A stretch of DNA of 64,000 nt from Paracoccaceae bacterium (GTDB taxonomy: Bacteria; Pseudomonadota; Alphaproteobacteria; Rhodobacterales; Rhodobacteraceae): contig JAGQRV010000037.1 in NCBI GenBank assembly GCA_020425125.1, positions 1-64,000 on the forward strand, given 5' to 3'. The notes under the pieces are model-generated. The model did no database searches. It had not been told where the DNA came from and saw only the letters and a list, made by a program, of their open reading frames with translations. Below are positions 35,299 to 44,195 of the stretch, in pieces; positions within the stretch are counted from its first letter, which is position 1, and each line of letters starts with the position of its first letter. Both the position numbers and the translations under genes were made by a program.

Positions 35299-36426
35299 AT
35301 GATCCGACTGGAAGACCTGACCAAGACGTTCGAAACCCCGAATGGGGTCGTGGTGGCCGCCGACAAGGTCAACATGGAAGTCCCGACCGGCGAGATCTGC
35401 ATCCTGCTGGGACCGTCCGGCTGCGGCAAGACGACGGCGCTGAAGATGATCAACCGCCTGATCCAGCCGACCAGCGGCAAGATCTACATCAACGGCGAGG
35501 ACACGTCCAAGCTCAACGACATCGAGCACCGCCGCAAGATCGGCTACGTGATCCAGCAGATCGGCCTGTTTCCCAACATGACGATCGAGGAAAACATCTG
35601 TGTCGTCCCGAAGCTGCTCGGCTGGGACATGAAGAAGGCCCGCACACGCGCGGCCGAGCTTCTCGACCTCGTCGGCCTCGACGCGAAGCAATTCCTCAAG
35701 CGCTACCCGAAGGAACTCTCTGGCGGCCAGCAGCAGCGCGTCGGCGTGATCCGGGCACTCGCAGCCGATCCGCCGGTCATGCTGATGGACGAGCCGTTCG
35801 GCGCCATCGACCCGATCAACCGCGAGATCATCCAGGACGAGTTCCTCAAGATGCAGGCGGAACTGAAGAAGACCATCATGTTCGTCAGCCACGATATCGA
35901 CGAGGCGGTCAAGATGGGCGACAAGGTCGCGATCTTCCGGGCGGGTCGGATCGAGCAGTACGACAGCCCCGACCAAATCCTCGCTCATCCGGCCAACCCC
36001 TTCGTTGCGGATTTCGTCGGTGCGGACCGCACTCTGAAGCGGCTCAGGCTCGTCTCCGCGGAAGAGGTCGCAGATGCCGACGCACCGGTCGCGGCGCGTT
36101 CCGCGAAGGTGGCCGACCTGTCACAGAGACTGTCGTCTGCGGGCGCCAGGATCGCCGTGATCATCGACAGCGACCACCATCCGGTCGGCTACGTCACCCT
36201 GGACGAGATAGCCGGCGCCACTGGCTCCGTGGCCGAATTCGCGCACCCTTTGCCTGCAACGGTACCGATCCGGGCCGACCTGCGTGCCGTCGTCTCAGAG
36301 ATGTTCGCTCATGACACGATGTGGCTCGCCTGCACCGACGACACCGGCAGGTATGCCGGTGTCGTCTCGCAGCCCGCGGTAACCGCAGCGCTTCGGGCCA
36401 CCTACACCGACGCAGACGCCGCGTGA
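35299..36426 (+). CDS. ABC transporter ATP-binding protein, ProV/OpuCA type
   Basis: A 375-residue ATPase. Walker A is GPSGCGKTTALK (about residues 39-50), the signature LSGGQQQR (about 141-148) and Walker B VMLMDEPFGAID (about 160-171), followed by the H-loop FVSHDIDEA. The C-terminal 110 residues form a CBS-type module (VIIDSDHHPVGYVTLDEI). In OpuA/OpuC relatives this module senses ionic strength or nucleotides. It energises the two flanking permeases. Confidence 0.94.
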   Translation: MIRLEDLTKTFETPNGVVVAADKVNMEVPTGEICILLGPSGCGKTTALKMINRLIQPTSGKIYINGEDTSKLNDIEHRRKIGYVIQQIGLFPNMTIEENICVVPKLLGWDMKKARTRAAELLDLVGLDAKQFLKRYPKELSGGQQQRVGVIRALAADPPVMLMDEPFGAIDPINREIIQDEFLKMQAELKKTIMFVSHDIDEAVKMGDKVAIFRAGRIEQYDSPDQILAHPANPFVADFVGADRTLKRLRLVSAEEVADADAPVAARSAKVADLSQRLSSAGARIAVIIDSDHHPVGYVTLDEIAGATGSVAEFAHPLPATVPIRADLRAVVSEMFAHDTMWLACTDDTGRYAGVVSQPAVTAALRATYTDADAA

Positions 36427-36436
36427 GGGCCGTGCG

Positions 36437-37159
36437 ATGACGCAGACATCCTCTCTCGGTCGCAACACCGCCCTGCTGGCAGTCTTCCTGCTTGGCATCT
36501 GGGTGTCGGCCTCCGGACTGCTCGGCCAGATTTCCGATCATTGGGACGACATCGTCTACCTGTCCCAGCAGCACGTCTTCCTCGTCGCCACCTCGGGGGG
36601 TGCCGCGATCCTGGTCGGGGTGCCGGTGGGCATCTGGCTCTCCCGCCCCGCGATGGAGCGGCACGCCGAGACCGTGATGCAGGTCTTCAACATCGGGACG
36701 ACGATCCCGACGCTGGCGGTGATCGCGCTGTCGATGACCTTTCTGGGCATCGGCTTTCCGCCGGCCTTCTTCGGCCTCTTCGTCGCCTCGCTGCTGCCGA
36801 TCGTGCGCAACACCTATGCGGGCCTTCTTGCGGTGCCGTCGCACCTGAAGGAAGCGGCGACGGGGATGGGGATGACCCAGACGCAGATCCTGTGGCGGGT
36901 CGAGCTTCCGAATGCGCTCTACGTGATCTTCTCGGGCGTCCGGACGGCGCTGGCAATCAATGTCGGCACCACGCCGCTTGCCTTCCTGATCGGCGGCGGC
37001 GGCCTGGGCGAACTGATCTTCACCGGGATCGACCTGATGGATCCCGGCATGCTTCTTGCCGGCGCCGTGCCTACCGCACTCCTCGCCGTGCTCGTCGACT
37101 TTCTGATGGGGCAGGCGCAGCTGCGTCTCATCCCCAAAGGCGTGAACCCTCTTCGCTGA
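36437..37159 (+). CDS. ABC transporter permease, OpuC/ProW type (second)
   Basis: A 240-residue permease homologous to the one at 34623. It shows the coupling loop LKEAATGMGMTQTQILWRVELPNA and about six hydrophobic segments, with an N-terminal extension (one additional helix, residues 10-30). It forms the heterodimeric channel with the first permease. It starts 10 bases after the ATPase stop. Confidence 0.93.
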   Translation: MTQTSSLGRNTALLAVFLLGIWVSASGLLGQISDHWDDIVYLSQQHVFLVATSGGAAILVGVPVGIWLSRPAMERHAETVMQVFNIGTTIPTLAVIALSMTFLGIGFPPAFFGLFVASLLPIVRNTYAGLLAVPSHLKEAATGMGMTQTQILWRVELPNALYVIFSGVRTALAINVGTTPLAFLIGGGGLGELIFTGIDLMDPGMLLAGAVPTALLAVLVDFLMGQAQLRLIPKGVNPLR

Positions 37160-37190
37160 GGGGCCTGCTCTGCAACATGGAGGATGCAGA

Positions 37191-38075
37191 ATGAACCGGA
37201 TCCTGAAATCGGCCCTGACCGCACTTGTGTTCAGCGGCTTCGCCGTATCGGCTCAAGCGGCTGACATTGTTGTCGGCGGCAAGAACTTCACCGAACAGCA
37301 GCTTCTCACGGCGATCACCGCGCAGTTGCTCGAAGCTAACGGCTACAAGGTCGAAAACCGCGGCGGCATGGGATCGGCGGCCGTGCGGCAGGCGATGGAG
37401 AACGGCCAGATCGATGTCTACTGGGAATACACCGGAACCTCGCTGATCACCTACAACAAGGTCGACGAGAAGCTGGATGCCCAGCAGACCTATGATCGCG
37501 TCAAGGAACTCGACGCCAAGAAGGGCATCGTCTGGCTGGAACCTTCGGACGCAAACAATACCTATGCGTTTGCGATGCGCCGTGCAGACTCTGAAGAGCG
37601 TGGCATCACGACGCTTTCCGAACTTGCCGCGGCCGTGAACAACGGCGACGACATCACCTTCGGCTCGAACGCCGAATTCTATGCGCGCCCCGACGGGCTG
37701 AAGCCGCTGGAAGAGGCCTATGGCTTCGAGTTCGGCCGGTCGAACATCAAGCGGATGGATACCGGCCTCGTCTACCAGGCGCTGAAGGATGATCAGGTCG
37801 ATGTGGGGCTCGTTTTCGCCACCGACGGACGGATCCCGGCCTTCGACTTCGTCGTGCTGGAAGACGACAAGGGTTACTTCCCGTCCTACGCGCTCGCCCC
37901 GGTGGTCCGCGATGAGGTGCTCGAAGCCAATCCTGGGCTTGCCGACCTGCTGAACAGCGTATCCGCCAAGTTGACCGACCAGGAGATGGCCAAGCTCAAC
38001 GCGGAGGTCGATGTGGACAAGGTGTCGATCGAGAACGTCGCCGCCGAATTCCTCAAGGAGCAGGGCCTGACCTGA
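37191..38075 (+). CDS. Osmolyte/quaternary-amine-binding protein (OpuCC/OsmX-like)
   Basis: A 294-residue periplasmic binding protein with a signal peptide (residues 1-23, ending AQAAD). The mature part starts IVVGGKNFTEQQLL, the typical opening of this family. The hinge region includes DVYWEYTGTSL, where aromatic Tyr/Trp residues form the cage that holds a quaternary ammonium by cation-pi contacts. Which osmolyte it binds cannot be read. It closes the four-gene transporter operon and is followed after about 106 bases by the nitrilase-family gene. Confidence 0.92.
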   Translation: MNRILKSALTALVFSGFAVSAQAADIVVGGKNFTEQQLLTAITAQLLEANGYKVENRGGMGSAAVRQAMENGQIDVYWEYTGTSLITYNKVDEKLDAQQTYDRVKELDAKKGIVWLEPSDANNTYAFAMRRADSEERGITTLSELAAAVNNGDDITFGSNAEFYARPDGLKPLEEAYGFEFGRSNIKRMDTGLVYQALKDDQVDVGLVFATDGRIPAFDFVVLEDDKGYFPSYALAPVVRDEVLEANPGLADLLNSVSAKLTDQEMAKLNAEVDVDKVSIENVAAEFLKEQGLT

Positions 38076-38181
38076 TCGTGCACGGACCGGGGCGCGACGG
38101 CGCCCGCCTCCGCCCCGAAACCGAAGCTCACACGATCCGGCACGGGGTGCGTGACCGCCCCGATCCAGGGACACTGACAGA

Positions 38182-39060
38182 ATGACCACATCCCTTCTCA
38201 AGGTCGGCGCCGCGCAGTTCGCAAGCGAGATCGGCAACGTCGACGCCAACATGGACCGCCATCTGCACTGGATCGCGGAGGGTCGCGTTCAGGGGCTCGA
38301 CCTGCTGGTCCTGCCCGAACTGTCCCTGACCGGGCACCACGGCGGCGAGAACGTGCTGGATTGTGCCATGCACCGCACGGACGCCCGGCTCGTGCGGCTC
38401 GCCAAGGCATCGGGACCGATGGCGACCGTTGTCGGCTTCATCGAGGAAGGTCCGGCGGCGCAGTTCTACAATTCGTCGGCGATCCTTCGGGACGGGCGCA
38501 TGATCCACATTCACCGCAAGGTGAACCTGCCGACATACGGCAAGCTCGAAGAGGCGAAGTACGTGGCCGCCGGACGCTTCGTCGAGACCTGCGCCCTCGA
38601 TGCCGACTGGCGGGCCGGGTTACTGATCTGCGCCGACGCCTGGAACCCGGCGCTGACCCATCTTGCGTTTCTGCACGGCACGACCCTGCTGACCCTTCCG
38701 GTCAGTTCCGGCGTCGAGGCGGTCGGTGCGGAGTTCGACAACCCCGCCGGCTGGGCGCTCACCGTCCGCTTCTACGCCATGATGTACGGCGCGCCAGTGG
38801 TAATGGTGAACCGCACCGGCAGCGAGCACGGCCTGACCTTCTGGGGCGGGTCGCGGATCGTCGATCCCTTCGGCCGCGAACTTGTCGTGGCCGGCACGGG
38901 CGAAGAACTGGTTTCGGCCGAACTGGACTTTGGGACGGTGCGCACGGCGCGTCATCTGCTGCCGACGGTCCGCGACAGCAACCTCAGCCTAGTGCTCCGC
39001 GAGACCTCGCGCCTCGTCGACCGTCTCGGCGTGCCGGACTTCGTGCGCGACGACGACTGA
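38182..39060 (+). CDS. Carbon-nitrogen hydrolase (nitrilase superfamily)
   Basis: A 292-residue protein with the complete nitrilase catalytic triad: Glu46 in LPELSLTGHH, Lys113 in HRKVNLPTYG and Cys150 in LLICADAWNP. The C-x-D pattern and length fit amidase-type branches (aliphatic amidase or N-carbamoyl amino acid amidohydrolase-like) better than true nitrilases. In this block it could remove an amide from the imported compound or from an intermediate. The substrate is not identifiable. It is followed after 34 bases by an acyl-CoA dehydrogenase. Confidence 0.87.
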   Translation: MTTSLLKVGAAQFASEIGNVDANMDRHLHWIAEGRVQGLDLLVLPELSLTGHHGGENVLDCAMHRTDARLVRLAKASGPMATVVGFIEEGPAAQFYNSSAILRDGRMIHIHRKVNLPTYGKLEEAKYVAAGRFVETCALDADWRAGLLICADAWNPALTHLAFLHGTTLLTLPVSSGVEAVGAEFDNPAGWALTVRFYAMMYGAPVVMVNRTGSEHGLTFWGGSRIVDPFGRELVVAGTGEELVSAELDFGTVRTARHLLPTVRDSNLSLVLRETSRLVDRLGVPDFVRDDD

Positions 39061-39094
39061 CCCACACCGGAATGCCTGCCAAGGAGCCAGACCG

Positions 39095-40285
39095 ATGCGC
39101 GATTTCTTCCTGACCGACGAGGACCGCGCCTTCCGCGCCGAGGTGCGCGATTTCATGGCGCGCGAGCTTGGCCCCCGGGTGGAGGCGATCGAGCGTGACC
39201 AGGATTTCTCAACCCAGCTTGCGGTCGCCCGCGCGCTTGGCGACGCCGGCTATCTGAAGGTGATGTTCCGCGATCTCTACGACGGCACGCTCAGCCGGCC
39301 GGGCCTGACGCATGCGGTGATCGTGTCCGAGGAAGCGGCCTATCTGAACTACGCCTTCGAAACCACCGTCGCAACCGCGCTGTCCTGCGCCTATCCGATC
39401 CATGCCCATGCGCGCCCGGCCCTGCGCGAGCGGTATCTGACGCCGATCCTAGAAGGCCGCGCGGTCGGCTCGATCTGCATGACCGAACCCAATGTGGGAT
39501 CGGACAGCGCCGGGATGGAGACCCGGATCCGTTTCGACGAGTCGACCCGCGAATGGGTGATCGACGGCTTCAAGCGCTACATTTCCAATGCCTCGAAGGC
39601 CGACGTCTACATCGTCTGGGGCATCACCGATCCGGACGTTCCGCCGCAGAAGGGCATGACCGCGGTGCTGGTTCCCGCGGCCACGCCGGGTCTCAGCTTT
39701 CCGCGCACCTACGACTTCATGGGGCGCCGCGGCTCCGTGGTCGGCGAAGTGACCCTGGAAGACGTCCGCGTTCCCGAGGAGAACCTTCTGGGCGACGTGA
39801 ACGGCGGCTTCCGGATCATGCTCGGCGCCTTCAATTTCGAGCGCGTCATCCTGGGCGGCTCGGGCCTCGGCGTCGCGCGCTCAGCCTTCGACCTGGCCCG
39901 CGCCCACGCTCAAAGCCGGGTCAGCTTCGGCCAGAAGCTCGGCCAGAAACAGCTGATCTGGGACATGATCGCGCAGATGAGCTGGCGGATCGACGCTTCG
40001 GAACTGCTGACCCACCGGGCAGCGAAGATGTACGACGCCGGACTCGACGGCAAGGATCTGATGCGCGAGGCCAGCCAGACCAAGCTCGTCGCGACCGAAA
40101 CCGCGGTCTTCTGCACCGACCGGGCGGTGCAGATCCTCGGCGGCGACGGCGTCACCCGCCAGTATGGCCGGGTCGAACAACTCTACCGAGACGCCCGCGC
40201 CCTGCCGATCGTCGGCGGGACATCGGAAATGTGCAAATACCTGATCGCGGCGCGCGAGATGCCGTCGATCAGGCCCAATCTCTAA
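39095..40285 (+). CDS. Acyl-CoA dehydrogenase (first)
   Basis: A 396-residue FAD enzyme that introduces a 2,3 double bond into an acyl-CoA. The N-terminal helical domain begins DFFLTDEDRAFR. The FAD/substrate segment is ICMTEPNVGSDSAG, and the C-terminal catalytic region YRDARALPIVGGTSEM keeps the glutamate of the GTSE motif. With the adjacent ligase and hydratase it makes a short beta-oxidation-like pathway. Substrate may be a betainyl-CoA or a deaminated product. CaiA-like activity on a trimethylamino-acyl-CoA is a possible comparison, but this cannot be proved here. Confidence 0.93.
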   Translation: MRDFFLTDEDRAFRAEVRDFMARELGPRVEAIERDQDFSTQLAVARALGDAGYLKVMFRDLYDGTLSRPGLTHAVIVSEEAAYLNYAFETTVATALSCAYPIHAHARPALRERYLTPILEGRAVGSICMTEPNVGSDSAGMETRIRFDESTREWVIDGFKRYISNASKADVYIVWGITDPDVPPQKGMTAVLVPAATPGLSFPRTYDFMGRRGSVVGEVTLEDVRVPEENLLGDVNGGFRIMLGAFNFERVILGGSGLGVARSAFDLARAHAQSRVSFGQKLGQKQLIWDMIAQMSWRIDASELLTHRAAKMYDAGLDGKDLMREASQTKLVATETAVFCTDRAVQILGGDGVTRQYGRVEQLYRDARALPIVGGTSEMCKYLIAAREMPSIRPNL

Positions 40286-40305
40286 CCTGTCTGAGGGGTG
40301 CTGCG

Positions 40306-41868
40306 ATGCACATCGCGAGAATCCTCGAGGCTTCGGCCGACCGTTATCCCGATCACGTGGCGCTGGTCTTCGAAGGACGGCGCTGGACCTATTCCGAATG
40401 GCTGGGCCGCGTCCGCCGCTTTGCCCAAGCGCTGTCGGATCTGGGTGTCCGGCCAGGCGACCGCGTCGCCTTCTACGTCTCGACGTCGGAAAACTCGGTC
40501 ACGACCTACTTCGCCTGCCAGTTCCTCGGCGCGGTCGCGGTTCCAATGAACTTCCGCCTGTCTCCGGGCGAAGCCACGTATATCCTGCAGGATTCCGGCG
40601 CCCGCGTCCTAGTCTACGGCCGGAGCCTGACCGAGAACGCACTGAAGATCGCAGAGCAGATCCACTCCGTCCACGACTATATCGGCTGCGCCTATGACGC
40701 GGCCAACATTCCCGAACGCCACCACCACTTCGAAACGCTCGCCGAGCAGTCGGTCGACCGCAACGAGCCCCGCCCGATCCCCGACAGCAACGCGATCTCG
40801 TCCCTCGTCTATACGTCCGGCACCACCGGTCGCCCGAAGGGAGTGATCCACACCCATGCCAACGACCTGGCCATCGCGATGAACTGCGTGATGGAATACT
40901 CCCTGAGCCACGCCGACAACGCGCTCCATATCGCGCCGCTCTATCATGTGGGCGGGATGCAGGCCTACTTCATCCCGCATCTTCTGGTCGGCGGGACCAA
41001 CATCGTCACCGGCCGCTACGAGGCCGAGAAGACGCTGGAGACCATCGCCGCCGAACGCATCACGACGCTCTTCGCGGTGCCGACGCAGATTCAGGAAATG
41101 CTGTTCCATCCGAACTTCTCGGACTACGACGTCTCCTCCCTCAGGCTCATCACCACCGGCGGCGCCGCGATCTCGGCTGCAACGATGGAACGGGTAATGA
41201 ACGAGTTCTGTCCGGGCATCTTCAACGGATACGGCATGACCGAAGCCTCGCTGACGCTGGTCCTGCATCCCGAGGACACGTTGCGAAAGCTCGGCTCATG
41301 CGGGAAGCCAACGCTGATTTCCGAATGCCGGATCATCACCGACGACCAGGCCCGCGAAGTCCCGCCGTCCGAAACGGTGGAGCGCGGCAGGATCGGACAG
41401 CTGATCGTGCGCGGGCCACAGGCAATGCAGGGCTACTGGAACAAGCCGTTCGAGACCCAGAAGAAGCTGAAGGCGGGCTGGGTCTATACCGGCGATCTGT
41501 TCAGCCAGGATGCGGACGGCTTCTACTATTTCCATGGCCGGGCCGACGACATGATCGTCTCGGGCGGCGAGAACATCTACCCGCGCGAGGTGGAAGAGAT
41601 CCTCTACCGCTGCCCGGGCGTCCAAGAGGCCGCCGTGGTCGGACTGAAGGACGAGAAATGGGGCCAGATCGTCACCGCATTCGTCGTTCGTTCCGATCCG
41701 CACCTGACCATTTCCGACCTGGACGCGTTCTGCAAGTCGAGCGACGACCTGGCGCCCTACAAGCGGCCCAAGCGCTACGAGTTTCTCGATGCGCTGCCCT
41801 TCAATCCAAGCGGCAAAGTGCTGAAGCGCGAACTGGTCGCCCGCTTCGACACGCCCGTTCGCGCCTGA
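40306..41868 (+). CDS. Acyl-CoA synthetase (AMP-forming) (first)
   Basis: Activates a carboxylic acid to its CoA thioester using ATP. The 520-residue protein has the P-loop-like YTSGTTGRPKG (about residues 169-179), the adenine motif NGYGMTEAS, the hinge region [18 protein letters not shown] and the C-terminal catalytic lysine in NPSGKVLKRE. The ATG at 40306 is chosen because the open frame upstream runs through the preceding gene. The pair with the ACAD is 20 bases apart. A CaiC-like role on a betaine-type acid would fit the context. Confidence 0.93.
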   Translation: MHIARILEASADRYPDHVALVFEGRRWTYSEWLGRVRRFAQALSDLGVRPGDRVAFYVSTSENSVTTYFACQFLGAVAVPMNFRLSPGEATYILQDSGARVLVYGRSLTENALKIAEQIHSVHDYIGCAYDAANIPERHHHFETLAEQSVDRNEPRPIPDSNAISSLVYTSGTTGRPKGVIHTHANDLAIAMNCVMEYSLSHADNALHIAPLYHVGGMQAYFIPHLLVGGTNIVTGRYEAEKTLETIAAERITTLFAVPTQIQEMLFHPNFSDYDVSSLRLITTGGAAISAATMERVMNEFCPGIFNGYGMTEASLTLVLHPEDTLRKLGSCGKPTLISECRIITDDQAREVPPSETVERGRIGQLIVRGPQAMQGYWNKPFETQKKLKAGWVYTGDLFSQDADGFYYFHGRADDMIVSGGENIYPREVEEILYRCPGVQEAAVVGLKDEKWGQIVTAFVVRSDPHLTISDLDAFCKSSDDLAPYKRPKRYEFLDALPFNPSGKVLKRELVARFDTPVRA

Positions 41869-41883
41869 CCAGGAGGCCGCACC

Positions 41884-42684
41884 ATGTCCGAAAAGCTTCT
41901 TCTCGAGCAGGATGGCCACGTCGCCACGCTCACGCTGAACATGCCCGACCTGCGGAACCCACTGACCGATCTCGACCTCTGTGACGCCCTTGTCGCGGCA
42001 GCGGACCGCATCGCGGCCGACCAGACCGTTCGGGTCGCGATCCTGACCGGCGCCGGCTCTGCATTCTCCTCGGGCGGCAATCTCAAGCACATGCGCGACA
42101 AGGAAGGGACATTCGGCGGTGACGCCGTTGCCGTGAAGGACAAGTACCGTCGCGGGATCCAGCGCGTGGCCCGTGCGATGTGGGACTGCGAGGTGCCGCT
42201 GATCGCGGCGGTCAACGGACCGGCCTTCGGGGCAGGATGCGACCTGACCTTCATGTGCGACATCCGCATCGCGTCGACCCGGGCAGTCTTTGCCGAGAAC
42301 TTCGTCAGGGTCGGCATCGTGTCCGGAGATGGCGGTGCCTGGGTCCTGCCGCGCCAGGTAGGGCTCTCGCGCGCCGCAGAGATGGCCTTCACGGCAGACC
42401 CGGTCGACGCCCGAACCGCGCTGGACTGGGGCCTGGTCTCCAGGGTCGTGGAGCCGGACGACCTGATGGCGGAAGCGCGCAGCCTGGCGGCGCGCATCGC
42501 AAAGAACCCGCCGCGGCATCTGCGCATGACGAAGCGGCTAATGCGTGAAGGGCTGACCACCTCGCTGGCCTCGCTGCTGGAACTGTCGGCTGCCTATCAG
42601 GGGGCCTGCCACCAGACCGCCGACCATGAAGAAGCCGTCGCCGCGCTTCTCGGCAAGCGCGACCCGACGTTCGACGGCACCTGA
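41884..42684 (+). CDS. Enoyl-CoA hydratase/isomerase family protein
   Basis: A 266-residue crotonase-fold protein. The first oxyanion-hole segment is GSAFSSGGNLKHM and the second is VNGPAFGAGCDLTFMCD, the hallmark positions of the family. The usual glutamate after the first turn of the second motif is replaced by a region (AENFVRVGIVSGDGGAWVLPR) typical of hydratase/isomerases with altered substrate. It starts 15 bases after the ligase, so ligase, dehydrogenase and hydratase are one transcription unit. Confidence 0.9.
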   Translation: MSEKLLLEQDGHVATLTLNMPDLRNPLTDLDLCDALVAAADRIAADQTVRVAILTGAGSAFSSGGNLKHMRDKEGTFGGDAVAVKDKYRRGIQRVARAMWDCEVPLIAAVNGPAFGAGCDLTFMCDIRIASTRAVFAENFVRVGIVSGDGGAWVLPRQVGLSRAAEMAFTADPVDARTALDWGLVSRVVEPDDLMAEARSLAARIAKNPPRHLRMTKRLMREGLTTSLASLLELSAAYQGACHQTADHEEAVAALLGKRDPTFDGT

Positions 42685-42728
42685 GACACATCTCTGTCGT
42701 GCACCACACCACATCCGGATCCCGCTCC

Positions 42729-44081
42729 ATGTCCTCCGCCTTCTCAGACTTCCTCCATCAGACCAGCGTCGAGAGCATCCCCGACGAGATGCTCGATCTT
42801 GGCCGTCAGTGGCTGCTCGATCTCCTCGGCGTCGCGGCGGGGGCATCCGACACCCGTCTCTCGCACATCATTCGCGACCATGCGGCCGAGCATTTCGCAC
42901 CCGGACGGCGCTCCGCGCGGATGCTGTTCGACGGCCGCGCGGCCAGCCCGGTCGGCGCCGCTCTGGCGGGCGGGATGACCATCGACGCGCTCGACGGGCA
43001 TGACGGTCACAAGCTGACCAAGGGCCATGTGGGTTGCGGCGTCCTGCCTTCGCTCCTGGCTCTCTGCGAAGCCGAGGGCCGGACCGACGACCGCGACTTC
43101 CTGGCCGGACTCGTGCTCGGCTACGAGATCGGCACGCGCGCCGGGATCGCGCTGCACCGCACCGCGCCCGACTATCACACATCTGGCGCCTGGGTTTCGA
43201 TCGCGGCCGCCGCCTTGGGCGCACGCGTGCTGGGCCTTGATGAGGCCCGCACGCGCGAGGCGATCGGCATTGCCGAATATCACGGGCCGCGCAGCCAGAT
43301 GATGCGCTGCATCGACCATCCGACAATGGTCAAGGACGGATCGGGCTGGGGGGCGATGGCGGGCGTTTCGGCGGCCTACCTCGCCGCCGACGGCTTCACC
43401 GGTGCCCCGGCGATTACCGTCGAGAGCGCGGATGTCGCGGATCTCTGGGCCGATCTCGGCCGGACCTGGCGTATCGCCGAACAGTACTGGAAGCCTTATC
43501 CGGTCTGCCGCTGGGCGCAGCCGCCGCTGCAGGGGGTGCTCGATCTTCGGGCAGCCCACGGCCTGACGTCGGACGCAGTCGAACGGATCGAGATCACGAC
43601 GTTCCACCAGTCCCGCAGGCTCGCGACGCGCGCGCCCCGGACAACCGAAGAGGCACAGTATTCCACCGCCTACCCGACCGCCGTCGCGCTGGTACGCGGG
43701 CGGGTGGCACCGGATGACGTGATGGAGGCCAGCTTCGCGGACCCGGAGATCCGACGCCTCGCAGAGGGAATGACCGTCACCGAGAGCGACGATTACAATG
43801 CCGCCTTTCCTGCCCGGCGGTTCGCCAGCGTCACCCTGGTGCTCAAGGACGGGCAGCGCATCGAGTCGGGCACGACAGAAGCGAAGGGGGATCCGGAGGC
43901 GCCGGTATCATCGGACGAGGTACGGGGGAAGTTCCACGCCTATGCCGCCCCCAAACTTGGCCGGGACCGCACGGACGCCATCGAACTGGCCGTCGCCGGC
44001 CTGGGCGGCGGCGGTGGTTCGGCAGCGCTTTTCGATCTGGTCACAGCGCCAACAGCACACGCGAACGAGGTGGCGGCGTGA
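42729..44081 (+). CDS. MmgE/PrpD family protein
   Basis: A 450-residue protein of the MmgE/PrpD family, which includes 2-methylcitrate dehydratase and iminodisuccinate epimerase/cis-aconitate decarboxylase relatives. Recognisable segments are the GHDGHKLTKGHVG loop near residue 95, the YHTSGAWVSIAAAALG helix and KPYPVCRWAQPP near residue 255. The family acts on small di- and tricarboxylates. Starts at GTG 42699 and ATG 42729 are possible; the latter begins MSSAFSDFLHQTS and is preferred. Its job in this catabolic block is unknown. A dehydratase or racemase step on a C4-C7 dicarboxylate is a guess. Confidence 0.88.
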   Translation: MSSAFSDFLHQTSVESIPDEMLDLGRQWLLDLLGVAAGASDTRLSHIIRDHAAEHFAPGRRSARMLFDGRAASPVGAALAGGMTIDALDGHDGHKLTKGHVGCGVLPSLLALCEAEGRTDDRDFLAGLVLGYEIGTRAGIALHRTAPDYHTSGAWVSIAAAALGARVLGLDEARTREAIGIAEYHGPRSQMMRCIDHPTMVKDGSGWGAMAGVSAAYLAADGFTGAPAITVESADVADLWADLGRTWRIAEQYWKPYPVCRWAQPPLQGVLDLRAAHGLTSDAVERIEITTFHQSRRLATRAPRTTEEAQYSTAYPTAVALVRGRVAPDDVMEASFADPEIRRLAEGMTVTESDDYNAAFPARRFASVTLVLKDGQRIESGTTEAKGDPEAPVSSDEVRGKFHAYAAPKLGRDRTDAIELAVAGLGGGGGSAALFDLVTAPTAHANEVAA

Positions 44082-44195
44082 ACGCGTCGGGGCACGGCAC
44101 GGCAACGTGCCCTGCCCGAGCCGGCGCGCCGGACACCGTCTTGCTGACCGGTCCGGACGCGGATCGCCGGGCCGACGCGCAACAGGAGCGAAGGG

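Noticed and set aside
38076..38181. Riboswitch upstream of the nitrilase gene
   Set aside because: 106 bases without a recognisable conserved RNA core or terminator; nothing supports it.
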